NCBI GenBank assembly: GCA_003132145.1
Contig: PKWU01000013.1
Span: 6,768 to 70,767 of the forward strand
Origin: Granulicella sp.
GTDB lineage: Bacteria; Acidobacteriota; Terriglobia; Terriglobales; Acidobacteriaceae
DNA: 64,000 nt
Direction of reading: 5' to 3'
Shown one piece after another: positions 37,395-47,517 of the stretch. Every line of letters begins with the position of its first letter. Positions within the stretch are counted from its first letter, which is position 1. The position numbers and the translations under genes are program-made. The notes under the pieces were generated by a model that was not told the origin of the DNA, ran no database searches, and worked only from the letters and a program-made list of their open reading frames with translations.

Positions 37395-39968
37395 CTATTG
37401 CAGGACTTGCAGGGTGACGACGGCGGAGTGCAGCAGGGCGGCTCCGGTGGGGCCGGTTGCGGTTCCGGTGACGGTGAGGGTGTAGGTGGTGGAGTTGGCG
37501 GACTCGGCGTCGGGGTTGATGCGATTGCCGCATCCGGTGGTCAGCGTTGCCAGCAGGATGCAGGACGCGGCTGCGAAGATCAGGACGATCAGCGAGCGAC
37601 ATGTACGCGAGAGGATTCTGCCGCCGCGCTTCTTGTGCGGAAGGCGGCGCGAAAGGCCGATCATCGGCAGCAGCAGAACTGCCAGCAGGCCCGTTCCCAG
37701 TGGTCCCCGATACATCGGACCGACTGGACGCGTCTTCATATCAAGCGCGGCGAGCGGGGTTTGAATCGTCACGGTGAAGCTGGTGACCGCGCCGCCGGGC
37801 GGGATGTAGGAGGGGTTGATCGAGGAGGTCGCGCCCAGCGGGACTCCCTGGACGGCGAGCGCGATGGGGCTGGCCATTGCCGCACCCAGCATCGCGACGG
37901 AGAAGTTGTAGGTGGCCGCACTGCCCGATGGAATGCTCTGCGTGGTCGAGCCCGTGGCCGTGAGGGTGAAGTCGGAGGCCGGGCCAACGGCGAGGTTTGC
38001 TGTAGCCGAGCTGCTGGGCTGGAAGTTTGCGTCGCCGGAGTAGGACGCGCTCAGGTTGTGCGCGCCGAGTGCGAGCGAGCTGGTGGTAAATGTCGCCGCG
38101 CCACCAGCCGAGAGCGGAACGACAGAGAGCGTGGTGCTGCCGTCGAGCAGTGTGGCGTTGCCCGTGGGAATGCCGCTGGTGGTGCTGGAGGCCTGCACGG
38201 TCAGCGTGACGGGAAGGCCCAGGCCGGGCGAGTTAGTGGAGGCGGAGAGCGAGGTCTGCGAGGGTGCCTGCGCGATGCTGAGGCTGACGGCGGACGTCGT
38301 GGAGACAGAATAGTTGCCCGCCGCGCTGCCGGTAAGCGTTGCTGCGATGGGATACGAGCCGACGGGTGATAAGGCAATGGCGCTGCTGGTGAAGGCCGCC
38401 GCAACATTTCCCGCGTCCTGCGCGAGCACGCCCGTGAGCGTGCCGTTGAGCGCGGGGATGGATTGGCCGTAGAGGATGGATGCGGGGTTGGGCGCAGCGG
38501 TGATGGCGAGCGGCGAGACGGTCAACGCCAGCGCGGAGGACTGCGCGGCGGGGTGTGTCGCATCGCCCGGGTAGGTGGCGGCGATGCTGTGCGCGCCAGC
38601 GGCCAGCGTGGAGGTGCTGATGGTTGCCGCGTCTGAATTGAGGTTAGCGGCGCCCAGCGTGGTCTGCGTTCCGCCGCTGGTATCCAGGAATGTAACGCTG
38701 CCGGTTGCAGTTGAGGATGCGGCCAGCGTTGCGGTGATTGAGCCGCTTCCGTAGGCAACGACCGACGGCCCGCTCAAGGAGAGCGTCTCCGAGGAGGAAG
38801 TCGTCCCAAGCCCCGCGATGGTGTGAATATCCGGCCCCGGCGCGGGGAGCGCGTCGAGCTGGCGGATGCGCTGGTTGGCGGTGTCGGCGAGCGTGAGCAG
38901 GCCGGCGGGCGAGATGGCGACCGACTGCGGCGAGTCGAGGTTCGCCGCAACCGCTGGCGCACCGTCACCGGCAAAGTTCTCGGTTCCCTGCCCCGCGACG
39001 GTGGTGATGGTGCCGGCGGCCGAGATGCGCCGAATGCGATGGTTTGCGCTGTCGGCAAAGTAGAGATTGTCGGCGGAGTCCATCGTGAGGCCGCGCGGCA
39101 GGGCGAGGCCAGCGGCGGTTGCGGGGCCGTTATCGCCGCCGAACGACTGCACATTGCCGCCAACGACTCCCGCGCCGGCGACCGTGGAGATGAGGCCGGT
39201 GGACGAGCTCACCTGGCGCAGGCGGCCGTTGTGCGTGTCGGCGATGTAGAGGTTGCCGGCGGAGTCGAGCGCGAGGCCGTTGGGCGAGTCGATGGAGGCG
39301 GATGTGGCTGGGCCGTTGTCTCCGGCGAAGGCCTCGATGCCGTTGCCCGCGACGGTTGCGATGACGCCGGTGGCGGACGCGATCCGGCGCACGCGGTGGT
39401 TGTTGGAGTCGGCCACATAGACGTTGCCTGCGACGTCGAGTGCGAGTGCGGTGGGTAGGTCGAGCGTGGCCGCTGTTGCCGGGCCGCCATCGCCGGAGAA
39501 GCCGGGCGCGCCTATGCCGGCGATGGTCGTGATGGTTCCGGTGGCGGAAGAGACCTCGCGGATGCGGTGGTTGTGACTGTCGGCGATAAAGAGATCGCCG
39601 GCGGAGTCGAGCGCAAGTCCGGCGGGCGAGTCGAGCTGGGCTGCAGTGGCGGGGCCGTTGTCGCCGGCAAAGCCCTCGACTCCGTTGCCCGCAACCGTGG
39701 TGACGATACCGGCGGACGAGAGCTTGCGCACGACGTGATTGCCCGTCTCGACAAAGAAGAGATTGCCAGCCGCGTCGAAGACGGTTGCGGAAGGAAGCAT
39801 CAGCGGAAGAGTCGTGGCCTGGGTCTGCGCGCGCGCCCAAGTCGCCAAGCTGGTGGCAAAGAAGATCAGCAGCCCAAGCGACACACGGCGGCGCGCAATT
39901 CTGCCGCCAGTCTCACAAGAGAGCCGTGCGGATGCGCGCATTGGGTTGGTGCTGCTCTGCTTCCCCAT
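37395..39968 (-). CDS. NHL-repeat protein with Ig-like (Big_3-type) repeats
   Basis: Repeated IADSHNHRIREVSSATGTITTIAGIGAPGFSGDGGPATAA units then Ig-like repeats; likely start 39968 or 39941, not 40259. Confidence 0.85.
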   Translation of the reverse strand: MGKQSSTNPMRASARLSCETGGRIARRRVSLGLLIFFATSLATWARAQTQATTLPLMLPSATVFDAAGNLFFVETGNHVVRKLSSAGIVTTVAGNGVEGFAGDNGPATAAQLDSPAGLALDSAGDLFIADSHNHRIREVSSATGTITTIAGIGAPGFSGDGGPATAATLDLPTALALDVAGNVYVADSNNHRVRRIASATGVIATVAGNGIEAFAGDNGPATSASIDSPNGLALDSAGNLYIADTHNGRLRQVSSSTGLISTVAGAGVVGGNVQSFGGDNGPATAAGLALPRGLTMDSADNLYFADSANHRIRRISAAGTITTVAGQGTENFAGDGAPAVAANLDSPQSVAISPAGLLTLADTANQRIRQLDALPAPGPDIHTIAGLGTTSSSETLSLSGPSVVAYGSGSITATLAASSTATGSVTFLDTSGGTQTTLGAANLNSDAATISTSTLAAGAHSIAATYPGDATHPAAQSSALALTVSPLAITAAPNPASILYGQSIPALNGTLTGVLAQDAGNVAAAFTSSAIALSPVGSYPIAATLTGSAAGNYSVSTTSAVSLSIAQAPSQTSLSASTNSPGLGLPVTLTVQASSTTSGIPTGNATLLDGSTTLSVVPLSAGGAATFTTSSLALGAHNLSASYSGDANFQPSSSATANLAVGPASDFTLTATGSTTQSIPSGSAATYNFSVAMLGAAMASPIALAVQGVPLGATSSINPSYIPPGGAVTSFTVTIQTPLAALDMKTRPVGPMYRGPLGTGLLAVLLLPMIGLSRRLPHKKRGGRILSRTCRSLIVLIFAAASCILLATLTTGCGNRINPDAESANSTTYTLTVTGTATGPTGAALLHSAVVTLQVLQ

Positions 39969-40252
39969 TCGCTTCTTTGCCCTGGATTCTTCCGCGTTCG
40001 CGCGCGAGATTCTTGTACGTCTTTCCGCGCGATGTTCTGCTCCATCTTCACACAATTCTCTTCCCGGTCGCGCGCGATTCCGCTGCGCCTCTGAGGTTAG
40101 CACGATGCGCATTTCCAGCCCAGAGTCCGCGAGCGGCCTTTGCGGGCGGCGGATGCGCGATGATAGGCTGCTCAGGGAAGCGCGGCGGCCAACTGTGACG
40201 AGTTGAAATCCGCAAGAGCAGCCGCGACACAACCGAAACCCACGGAGGAGCA

Positions 40253-40591
40253 ATGCCAAGGTACTGTCTTACGCTCGACCTGCAGGACGACCCCAAGAAG
40301 ATCGCCGAGTACAAGCGTCTACACCGGAAGATATGGCCGGAGGTCCGCGACAGCATTCTCAACGCCGGCGTCACCGGCATGGAGATCTATCTGCGCGACA
40401 CGCACCTGTTCATGATCATGGACGTCACCGGCGACTTCTCCTTCGACAAGAAGGCCGCCATGGACGCCGCCAACCCCAAGGTCATCGAGTGGGAGAACCT
40501 GGTGAGCAACTATCAAGCCGTCGTCCCCGGCTCCGACCCCGTCCGTCACTGGGAGCGGATGGAACAGATATTCGACCTCGCCAAGCAGTAA
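40253..40591 (+). CDS. rhaM: L-rhamnose mutarotase family protein
   Basis: 112 aa; MPRYCLTLDLQDDPKKIAEYKRLHRKIWPEVRDSILNAGVTGMEIYLRDTHLFMIMDV. Confidence 0.85.
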   Translation: MPRYCLTLDLQDDPKKIAEYKRLHRKIWPEVRDSILNAGVTGMEIYLRDTHLFMIMDVTGDFSFDKKAAMDAANPKVIEWENLVSNYQAVVPGSDPVRHWERMEQIFDLAKQ

Positions 40592-40632
40592 GGAACCGCA
40601 GGCCGCCGAGTGACGCACCATAACGAGGACCG

Positions 40633-42507
40633 ATGATTCTGACCCCGTTCGACTGGCTGGTGATCGCCGCGTACTTCGCGCTGAACCTGGCCATCGGCTT
40701 CTTCTATATGCGGCGCGCGTCGGGCAACATCGGGGAGTTCTTTCTCTCCGGGCGCAACGTCTCGTGGTGGCTGGCCGGCACGTCGATGGTGGCCACCACC
40801 TTCGGCGCGGACACGCCGCTGGTGGTCACCGGCCTCATCTACGCGCAGGGGATCGCGGGCAACTGGCTGTGGTGGTCGTTCCTGCTGAGTGGGATGCTCA
40901 CCGTCTTCTTCTTCGCGCCGCTGTGGCGACGCGCGCGCGTGCTCACCGACATGGAGTTCGCCGAGCTGCGCTACTCGGGCCCGCCCGCAATCTTCCTGCG
41001 CGGGTTCCGCGCCGTCTACCTCGCCTTCCCGGTGAACACCATCATCATGGGATGGGTGAACCTGGCGATGGCCAAGATTCTGGCGCTGACGCTGGGCCTG
41101 ACGACGACGCGCCAGCAACTGACGGGAGTCTTCTGCTGCCTTGCACTGACGCTGGCGTATAACGCCATCTCCGGCATGTGGGCCGTGCTGTGGACCGACT
41201 TCCTGCAATTCATCCTGAAGATGAGCATGGTGATCCTGCTGGCGTACTTCGCCGTTCATGCCGTCGGCGGAATGGGGCCGCTGGCCGTGCATGTGCGGGC
41301 CTTCGACGCGACGCACGCCATCAATGGACATGCGCGCGACACGCTCGCCTTCATCCCATCGAGCGCGTCGCCGTTCTTCCTCAGCTTCCTTGTGCTGCTG
41401 AGCCTGAACTGGTGGGCGAGCTGGTATCCGGGGGCCGAGCCGGGCGGCGGCGGCTACATTGCGCAGCGGATCTTCTCCGCCAAGAACGAGAAACACTCCC
41501 TCGGCGCAACGCTGTGGTTCAACATTGCGCACTACGCGCTGCGGCCATGGCCGTGGATTCTGACCGCGCTGGTGGCGCTCGTTCTGCTGCCCAATCCGAC
41601 CGCCGCGCAGGGAGGGATGGAGGGCGCGTACGTCTGGGTGATGGTGCATTACCTGCCGCCAAGCCTGCGCGGGCTGATGCTGGCGGGGTTCGCGGCGGCG
41701 TATATGTCCACCATCGGGACGCACCTCAACCTGGGCGCGTCGTACATGATCAACGACATATACAAACGGTTCTTCGTGGCCGGGCGCAGCGAACGCCACT
41801 ACGTTGCGGCGTCGCGCGTGGCGACGATCCTGGTCGCGGTGCTCTCCGCATCGGCTGCCGGATTCATGCTCACCCACGGCGCGTCGATCGCCACGGCGTG
41901 GAAGTTCCTTCTCGCTCTCGGCGCGGGCGCGGGACTGGTCTTCATCCTGCGCTGGTACTGGTGGCGGATCAACGCGTGGAGCGAGATTGCGGCGATGACT
42001 GCGGCGGCGACCATCTCGCTGACGCTGGAGAGCGGCTGGGGAATGCCCGCCGTCCGCGCGCTGCACCGGATCGACCCGGCGCTGGCGCTGGTGCCGCTGA
42101 ACCAGGACGACCCGCACGCCTTCGCATGGCTGATGCTGACGACGACCCTGCTGACCACGGCGATCTGGCTGGCGGTGACGCTGGCCACGCAGCCCGAGAC
42201 CGAGGCGACGCTACAGGCCTTCTACGACCGCGTACGACCGGCGGCGCTGGGCTGGCGGCGCTTCGCGCAAGCGGGAATAACTACCTCCGATCCCGACTCA
42301 CTCGCCGCCCAGCGCGACCCCACCCTCCGCTACAACTTCTTCCACTGGGTGCTGGGCTTCACGCTGGTCTACGCGATGCTGTTCGGCGTGGGCGACCTGC
42401 TCTTCGGGCGCATCGCTCCCGGCTGCGGGCTGCTGGCGCTCAGCGGAAGCTGCCTCGCCGTGCTCTTCTACAGCCTCAACCGCCGCGGCTGGTCCGTCTG
42501 GAGATAA
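40633..42507 (+). CDS. SSS-family sodium:solute symporter
   Basis: 624 aa; LTPFDWLVIAAYFALNLAIGFFYMRRASGNIGEFFLSGRNVSWWLAGTSMVATTFGADTPL. Confidence 0.93.
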   Translation: MILTPFDWLVIAAYFALNLAIGFFYMRRASGNIGEFFLSGRNVSWWLAGTSMVATTFGADTPLVVTGLIYAQGIAGNWLWWSFLLSGMLTVFFFAPLWRRARVLTDMEFAELRYSGPPAIFLRGFRAVYLAFPVNTIIMGWVNLAMAKILALTLGLTTTRQQLTGVFCCLALTLAYNAISGMWAVLWTDFLQFILKMSMVILLAYFAVHAVGGMGPLAVHVRAFDATHAINGHARDTLAFIPSSASPFFLSFLVLLSLNWWASWYPGAEPGGGGYIAQRIFSAKNEKHSLGATLWFNIAHYALRPWPWILTALVALVLLPNPTAAQGGMEGAYVWVMVHYLPPSLRGLMLAGFAAAYMSTIGTHLNLGASYMINDIYKRFFVAGRSERHYVAASRVATILVAVLSASAAGFMLTHGASIATAWKFLLALGAGAGLVFILRWYWWRINAWSEIAAMTAAATISLTLESGWGMPAVRALHRIDPALALVPLNQDDPHAFAWLMLTTTLLTTAIWLAVTLATQPETEATLQAFYDRVRPAALGWRRFAQAGITTSDPDSLAAQRDPTLRYNFFHWVLGFTLVYAMLFGVGDLLFGRIAPGCGLLALSGSCLAVLFYSLNRRGWSVWR

Positions 42508-42540
42508 CCCAGCGGCTGGAAGGGATGGACGCTACCGAAG

Positions 42541-42566
42541 CCCAGGTCTCAGAGGCGTGACCTGGG
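42541..42566. repeat. CCCAGGTC...GACCTGGG dispersed palindrome (copy B)
   Basis: cccaggtctcagaggcgtgacctggg; relatives at 19031 and 43594. Confidence 0.7.
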
Positions 42567-42683
42567 GCACCCGCCCCGCTTTCGTGGTAATTTCAGACTT
42601 GGGCCACCCGCCGACTTCCAGGCCTCGTGCCGGGATCAATGCCACTCCCCATGACATCTACGCCGGCGAGATCGGAGCGTTAA

Positions 42684-43442
42684 GTGCGACTAACTCGAGT
42701 CTACAAAGTCGCGCTGATCGTGGCGATCACTCTCACATTGTCGGTCTCATCTGGAGCCCAAAAGCAGACTGGCATAATATTTGATGTTTCGTCAGTAAAA
42801 CCAGCTCGCAACAATTACACACCGGGTTTTATTCGACGCTTGGATCCTGGGACCGTGTCGGTAGCGTCAATGACGGTATACGACATGATTCAGTTGTTCT
42901 ACTATGTCAAACCTTACCAAATCTCCGGGGGCCCGGAATGGAGCAAGCGAGAGCGCTTTGATGTAGTGGGCAAGGATTCGACCGCGGGTACTATGGAACG
43001 GCCTAAGGAAGATGCTTTACCGGCAGGTTTTAAGGCACAGTACGAGCAGATGCGTCAACTGCTGAAAGACCGCTTTCTGCTAGAGCTGCATCACGAGGTT
43101 AGAGTACTTCCCACTCTTATGCTGTTAGCTGAGAAGAAGAAGAAGTTTTCGCAAGTGCCTTGCTCTTCTGAGTATAGGCTTCAGCATGGTGTTGTGAAGG
43201 GGGCAATCCATATAGCGTCTCTAACTGCCCTTCTGCAAGCCGAGTATGGCATGCCGGTTAGTGACGGCACTGGCCTTGATGGATGTTATTACATCGACGC
43301 ACAATGGACGAACGATCTAAGCGATGAATCGCTGCCGTCAATTGAAACATCACTCCACGACTTAGGGTTTCAAATTAAAAAGGTGACAGGTAATGTCGAT
43401 GTGCTGATCATCGACCACTTGGAAAGACCGCGCCCAGACTGA
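42684..43442 (+). CDS. TIGR03435-family protein (soil-associated secreted protein)
   Basis: 252 aa; signal peptide then FDVSSVKPARNN..., YDMIQLFYYVKPYQISGGPEWSKRERFDVVGK...MRQLLKDRFLLELHHEVRVLP. Confidence 0.85.
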   Translation: MRLTRVYKVALIVAITLTLSVSSGAQKQTGIIFDVSSVKPARNNYTPGFIRRLDPGTVSVASMTVYDMIQLFYYVKPYQISGGPEWSKRERFDVVGKDSTAGTMERPKEDALPAGFKAQYEQMRQLLKDRFLLELHHEVRVLPTLMLLAEKKKKFSQVPCSSEYRLQHGVVKGAIHIASLTALLQAEYGMPVSDGTGLDGCYYIDAQWTNDLSDESLPSIETSLHDLGFQIKKVTGNVDVLIIDHLERPRPD

Positions 43443-43490
43443 GTATCGACCGCCGTCTACGATATGCCGCTACAGCAGATCCATCCCTAT

Positions 43491-43521
43491 GCAATATGCG
43501 GCGGCCGTCGCCGCATATTGC
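43491..43521. repeat. 13-bp perfect inverted repeat
   Basis: GCAATATGCGGCG-gccgt-CGCCGCATATTGC, no T-tract. Confidence 0.85.
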
Positions 43522-43593
43522 GCCGAAGTGCAGGGCGTTAGGGAGCCTTATCAATCGTTACTCTTTCAGCACCAGAAAGAATTCGCCGGGTGC

Positions 43594-43619
43594 CCCAGGT
43601 CTCGATTTTGAGACCTGGG
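43594..43619. repeat. CCCAGGTCTC...GAGACCTGGG dispersed palindrome (copy C, perfect 10-bp stem)
   Basis: CCCAGGTCTC-gatttt-GAGACCTGGG. Confidence 0.8.
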
Positions 43620-43651
43620 ATTATTATTGCCCCTATCTTCACGCGCCGGAC

Positions 43652-43975
43652 TCAGGCGAGCATTTGCAGGCCGTGCTTCTGGACGATGGTGAGGAGCTTG
43701 ACTGCCATGCCGCTGGGCTTTTTTACGCCGCTCTCCCACTTCTCCACCGTGGACTCGCTGGTGTTGAGGTAGCGGGCAAAGATGGGCTGGCTGACGCGCT
43801 GGCTCTCGCGAATCCGCTTGATCTGCGCAGGCCGAAAGCTCTGCGGAACTGCGAGACAGGACGCGTCGAAGTGCCGCATCGTCGCCTTGTCGAGTGCGCC
43901 CACCTTGAACATCGCCGAGGCAGAGGAGTGAATCGCCTCAAATGCGTCGCTCTTGAACTTACGCTTCGTCGTCAT
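43652..43975 (-). CDS. HigA/XRE-family antitoxin
   Basis: 107 aa; QIKRIRESQRVSQPIFARYLNTSESTVEKWESGVKKPSGMAVKLLTIVQKHGLQ. Confidence 0.85.
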   Translation of the reverse strand: MTTKRKFKSDAFEAIHSSASAMFKVGALDKATMRHFDASCLAVPQSFRPAQIKRIRESQRVSQPIFARYLNTSESTVEKWESGVKKPSGMAVKLLTIVQKHGLQMLA

Positions 43976-44363
43976 GGCATTCTCCCTGGATGCAAATCTC
44001 AAACCAATCTTTTTCCCGAAGCAGTCGATCGACCTGTTGGGCCGACAACTGCGTGTAGACCTTCGCAAGCTCGCGAAAGCCGGTCAGTTCGTCATCCGCG
44101 ATATTCGCACGGTCTTTCTTGGCGAACAGATACTCATAGACCCAAAACTGCCGTCCCTTGGCAAGAACAATGGATCGGTACAGGTTCTTGCCCAGGCGCT
44201 TCTTGAAGACTCCACCGCCCAGATCGTCAGCCTGCCCCAACATCACCTGCCGAATGGCGGAGCAAAGCTCGTCATCCGCGATGTGCGCCTTCCTCGCCGC
44301 CTTGGAAAACCAGGCTGTCTTGAAGACCCGGTCTGACGTTCCAGTTTGATCCGTCATACTCAT
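43959..44363 (-). CDS. RelE/HigB-type toxin
   Basis: 134 aa; VFKTAWFSKAARKAHIADDELCSAIRQVMLGQADDLGGGVFKKRL...YRSIVLAKGRQFWVYEYLFAKKDRANI; overlaps antitoxin by 17 bp. Confidence 0.85.
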   Translation of the reverse strand: MSMTDQTGTSDRVFKTAWFSKAARKAHIADDELCSAIRQVMLGQADDLGGGVFKKRLGKNLYRSIVLAKGRQFWVYEYLFAKKDRANIADDELTGFRELAKVYTQLSAQQVDRLLREKDWFEICIQGECHDDEA

Positions 44364-44425
44364 ACAGTATCACCCAGTGCTACCTTTAATGCCAGACAAT
44401 CTTTTTTGCAGAGACAATGAAGGAC

Positions 44426-45625
44426 TTATGAGCCGGCGAGGTGGCCGATGCCGATGCCGATGACGTAGGTGACGGCGCCTTCGAGGGCGCCGACGGCGGT
44501 CATCTCCAGGCCGCTGGACCACCAGGAGCGGATGGTGATGAGGGACTTGGACGCGCCCACGGCGAAGTGCGCGATGAGCGAGATGATGGCGGCGACGACG
44601 ATGGCCGGAATCCCGGACATGAAGAAGAAGGGTAACACCGGGATGAAGGCCCCGACGGCGGTGGAGAGCGCGCCGGAGGTGGCCGAGACCCAGGGCTTGC
44701 TGAGCCCCTCCTCGCTGATGTGCAGGCGTTCGCGGGCGAGCACTTCGACGAGCTGCTCCTTCTTCTCGGCGATGTGGCCGACGAAGTGGTCGGCGTCCTC
44801 GGCGGTGAGGCCGCGGACCTGGTAGGTGAGGGAGAGCAGCTCGCGCGCCTCGGACTCGTTGTACTCGACGGCCTCGCGCTCGCGCTCGTACTCGGCCTCG
44901 TAGATCTCGCGCTCGCTCTTGGCGGCGAGATACGCGCCCGATCCCATCGACAGCGCGCTTGCGATCATACCGGCGAGTCCGGCGATGAGGACGTAGTGCG
45001 CTCCGCTGGGGCTCGCTTCGGTGGCCCCGGCGACGCCGGAGACGATGCCGAAGATGGCCCCGAGGCCGTCGTTGACGCCGTAGATGGCGTCTCCGATCCA
45101 ACTGGCGGACCGGGCCTTGCCCTTGTCGCGGGCGGCCATCAGATCGTCCAGCGCGCGCTTGGCCTGTGCCGGCTCCAGCTTGGTCTGCGGCATGTGGTGA
45201 CGGATGAGGTTGCCCAGCGTGGTGTAGTGGTCGCGCTCGTCCTCCAGCACCTGTTTGAGGATGGCGATGGTGGGTTCGTCGCCGAGGTCCTGGATCTGCT
45301 TGCCGTAGTGCGCGATGTCGCGGCTCTCGTCGAGTTCCAGACGGCGCAGGGCGAGGTCGAAGCCGCCGATGCGGTTGGCCAGCGAGTCGGCTTCGCCAGC
45401 CTCGGAGCCGTCGTACTGCGGGACCTCCGCGCCCAGCTCCTTCAGTCGAGCGGCCCAGAGGTCGGCGTGGTGCTGCTCGGCCAGCGCCAGCGAGTATAAC
45501 GAGCGGCACTGCTGCGGGTCGATCGTACGCATCGAGAGCGCGTTGTAGGTGTGATAGCCGCGCATCTCGGTCTGCCAGTTGCTGGTGAGCGCCTCGATGA
45601 GATGTTGCGTGTCCCTGGTGTCCAT
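44426..45625 (-). CDS. Ferritin-like domain fused to VIT1/CCC1-type membrane domain (MbfA-like iron exporter)
   Basis: 399 aa from MDTRDTQHLIEALTSNWQTEMRGYHTYNALSMR...; ferritin-like ExxH helices then SASWIGDAIYGVNDGLGAIFGIVSGVAGA VIT motif. Confidence 0.88.
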   Translation of the reverse strand: MDTRDTQHLIEALTSNWQTEMRGYHTYNALSMRTIDPQQCRSLYSLALAEQHHADLWAARLKELGAEVPQYDGSEAGEADSLANRIGGFDLALRRLELDESRDIAHYGKQIQDLGDEPTIAILKQVLEDERDHYTTLGNLIRHHMPQTKLEPAQAKRALDDLMAARDKGKARSASWIGDAIYGVNDGLGAIFGIVSGVAGATEASPSGAHYVLIAGLAGMIASALSMGSGAYLAAKSEREIYEAEYEREREAVEYNESEARELLSLTYQVRGLTAEDADHFVGHIAEKKEQLVEVLARERLHISEEGLSKPWVSATSGALSTAVGAFIPVLPFFFMSGIPAIVVAAIISLIAHFAVGASKSLITIRSWWSSGLEMTAVGALEGAVTYVIGIGIGHLAGS

Positions 45626-45672
45626 GCGTAACAGTGTGCCACGCAATGGGGGTTTGCGTCGCGTGGAGATTT

Positions 45673-47517
45673 TTATCTCTGCAATAACCAGGTGCTGATG
45701 TGGAATGTGATCCAGGCCATGGTGTAGGCGACAGCGCTCATGTAGGCGAACTGGAAGAGGGGCCAGCGCCAACTGTTGGTCTCGCGCTTGACGGTGGCCA
45801 GCGTGGAGGTGCATTGCATGGCCAGGGCGAAGAAGACAAGCAGGGAGAGCGCGCCGGCCAGGCCAATGGAGCCGCGCAGCGCGAGGCCGACCTTGGGCGT
45901 CTGGTAGAGCGTGCCGAGGGTGCTGACGACGGTCTCGCGCGCGGCAAAGGCGGTGAGCAGGGCGACTCCCACGTTGCGGTCGAGGCCCAATGGACGCAGC
46001 GCCGGCTCCATTGCGTTGCCGATGGAGCCGATGTAGCTCTGGCCAATGGGGCTGAGCTGGCCGTGATGCACGGGGAAGTTGGCCAGCACCCAGACGGCGA
46101 GGCTGGTCAAAAGAATGATGGTGCCGACCTGACGGACAAAGATGCGGGCGCGGTCGAGGAGATTGATTCCCAGCGAACGCCAGAGAGGGAGGCGGAACTC
46201 CGGCAGCTCGATGGCGAATGCGGCGTCGTCCTTGCGCAGCAGCGAGAAGTGCAACAGGCGCGAGGTGATAAGCGCGGCAACCATCCCGATGACGTAGAGG
46301 CCCATCATGGCGCAGGCGCGCAGGCCGAGGAACTGGCCGACGACGGGACGGTCCGGGATGAACGCGGCGATGATCATGGTGTAGAGCGGCAGGCGCGCCG
46401 AGCAGGTCATAAATGGGGCGACCAGGATGGTGGTGAGGCGGTCGCGGCGGCTGGAGATGGTGCGCGTGGCCATGATGGCGGGCACGGCGCAGGCGTAAGC
46501 CGACAGCAGCGGCAAAAACGAGCGGCCGCTGAGACCAAAGCGGTACATGGTGCGGTCGGCGATGACGGCGGCGCGCGCCATGTAGCCGGAGTCCTCCAAC
46601 AGGGCGATGACCAGGAAGAGAAGCAGGATCAGCGGCAGGAAGGTGAGCACCGAGACGACGCCCGTCCACAGGCCGTCGATCACCAGCGAGTGCATTACGC
46701 CCGGGGGAATATACGCGCCGAACCAGACGCCGAGCGCGGTCAGCATCTTCTGGAAGAGATTGCTGGCGGGAGCGGCGACGCGGAAGACGGTCTGGAAGAC
46801 ACCCAGGGTGATGATGAAGAACAGGGCAGGGCCAAAGACGGGATGAAGGGCGACGCGGTCGATGCGGCGCGACCACTCGGAGGGCAACGGACGGCGGTAG
46901 AGGCCCTGGTTCTCAATCTCGGACATGCTGCGCGGACAGCCGATCTGGCGCTGCTCGACGCGGGGCTGCATTACGGGAAGCAGCGGGGACTTGGCGGAGG
47001 CGGTCTTGACGCCGACGAAGCGGCGAATGGCATCCATGCCGACGCCGGTGCCGGCGCTGACCATGGCGACAGGAGAGTTGAGGGTCTGGGCCAGCGAGAG
47101 GGGGTCGAGATAGCCATCGCGCGCGGCCAGAACATCGGTCATGTTGACGACCACCAGCGTGGGCAGTTTGTGCGCGATGACCTGGCGGGCCAGAGTCATC
47201 TGGCGATGGAGCTGGGTGGCATCGAGGATGAGGAGGACTGCCTCGGGACGTGTCTGACCTTCAATCTCTCCACGCAACGCACGCACAGCGATGCACTGGT
47301 CCTCGGATGAGCTGTCGGACTCGTCGCCCTCCAGGCTCCATACGCCGGGCAGGTCGAGGAGGCGGGTGCGGGTCCCCTTGATCTGGCCCTCGTGCTGCTC
47401 CACGGTGACGCCGGAGTAGTTGCCGACCTTCTGACGCAGGCCGGTGAGCCGGTTGAAGACCGTGGACTTGCCTACATTGGGAGGGCCAATAATCGCTACT
47501 GTGCGGAATGCTGGCAA
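45673..47517 (-). CDS. feoB: Ferrous iron transport protein B
   Basis: 614 aa; GPPNVGKSTVFNRLTGLRQKVGNYSGVTVEQHEG..., DLPGVWSLEGDESDSSSEDQ. Confidence 0.95.
   Translation of the reverse strand: MPAFRTVAIIGPPNVGKSTVFNRLTGLRQKVGNYSGVTVEQHEGQIKGTRTRLLDLPGVWSLEGDESDSSSEDQCIAVRALRGEIEGQTRPEAVLLILDATQLHRQMTLARQVIAHKLPTLVVVNMTDVLAARDGYLDPLSLAQTLNSPVAMVSAGTGVGMDAIRRFVGVKTASAKSPLLPVMQPRVEQRQIGCPRSMSEIENQGLYRRPLPSEWSRRIDRVALHPVFGPALFFIITLGVFQTVFRVAAPASNLFQKMLTALGVWFGAYIPPGVMHSLVIDGLWTGVVSVLTFLPLILLLFLVIALLEDSGYMARAAVIADRTMYRFGLSGRSFLPLLSAYACAVPAIMATRTISSRRDRLTTILVAPFMTCSARLPLYTMIIAAFIPDRPVVGQFLGLRACAMMGLYVIGMVAALITSRLLHFSLLRKDDAAFAIELPEFRLPLWRSLGINLLDRARIFVRQVGTIILLTSLAVWVLANFPVHHGQLSPIGQSYIGSIGNAMEPALRPLGLDRNVGVALLTAFAARETVVSTLGTLYQTPKVGLALRGSIGLAGALSLLVFFALAMQCTSTLATVKRETNSWRWPLFQFAYMSAVAYTMAWITFHISTWLLQR

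Noticed and set aside
37395-39968. Regular internal DNA repeats resembling a CRISPR or satellite
   Set aside because: They are the coding repeats of NHL and Ig-like domains; no constant repeat with unique spacers. No CRISPR array was found anywhere in the window.
44426-46876. 816 aa minus-strand ORF
   Set aside because: Only the C-terminal 399 aa (from 45625) is a real MbfA-like protein; the rest is an out-of-frame shadow of feoB.
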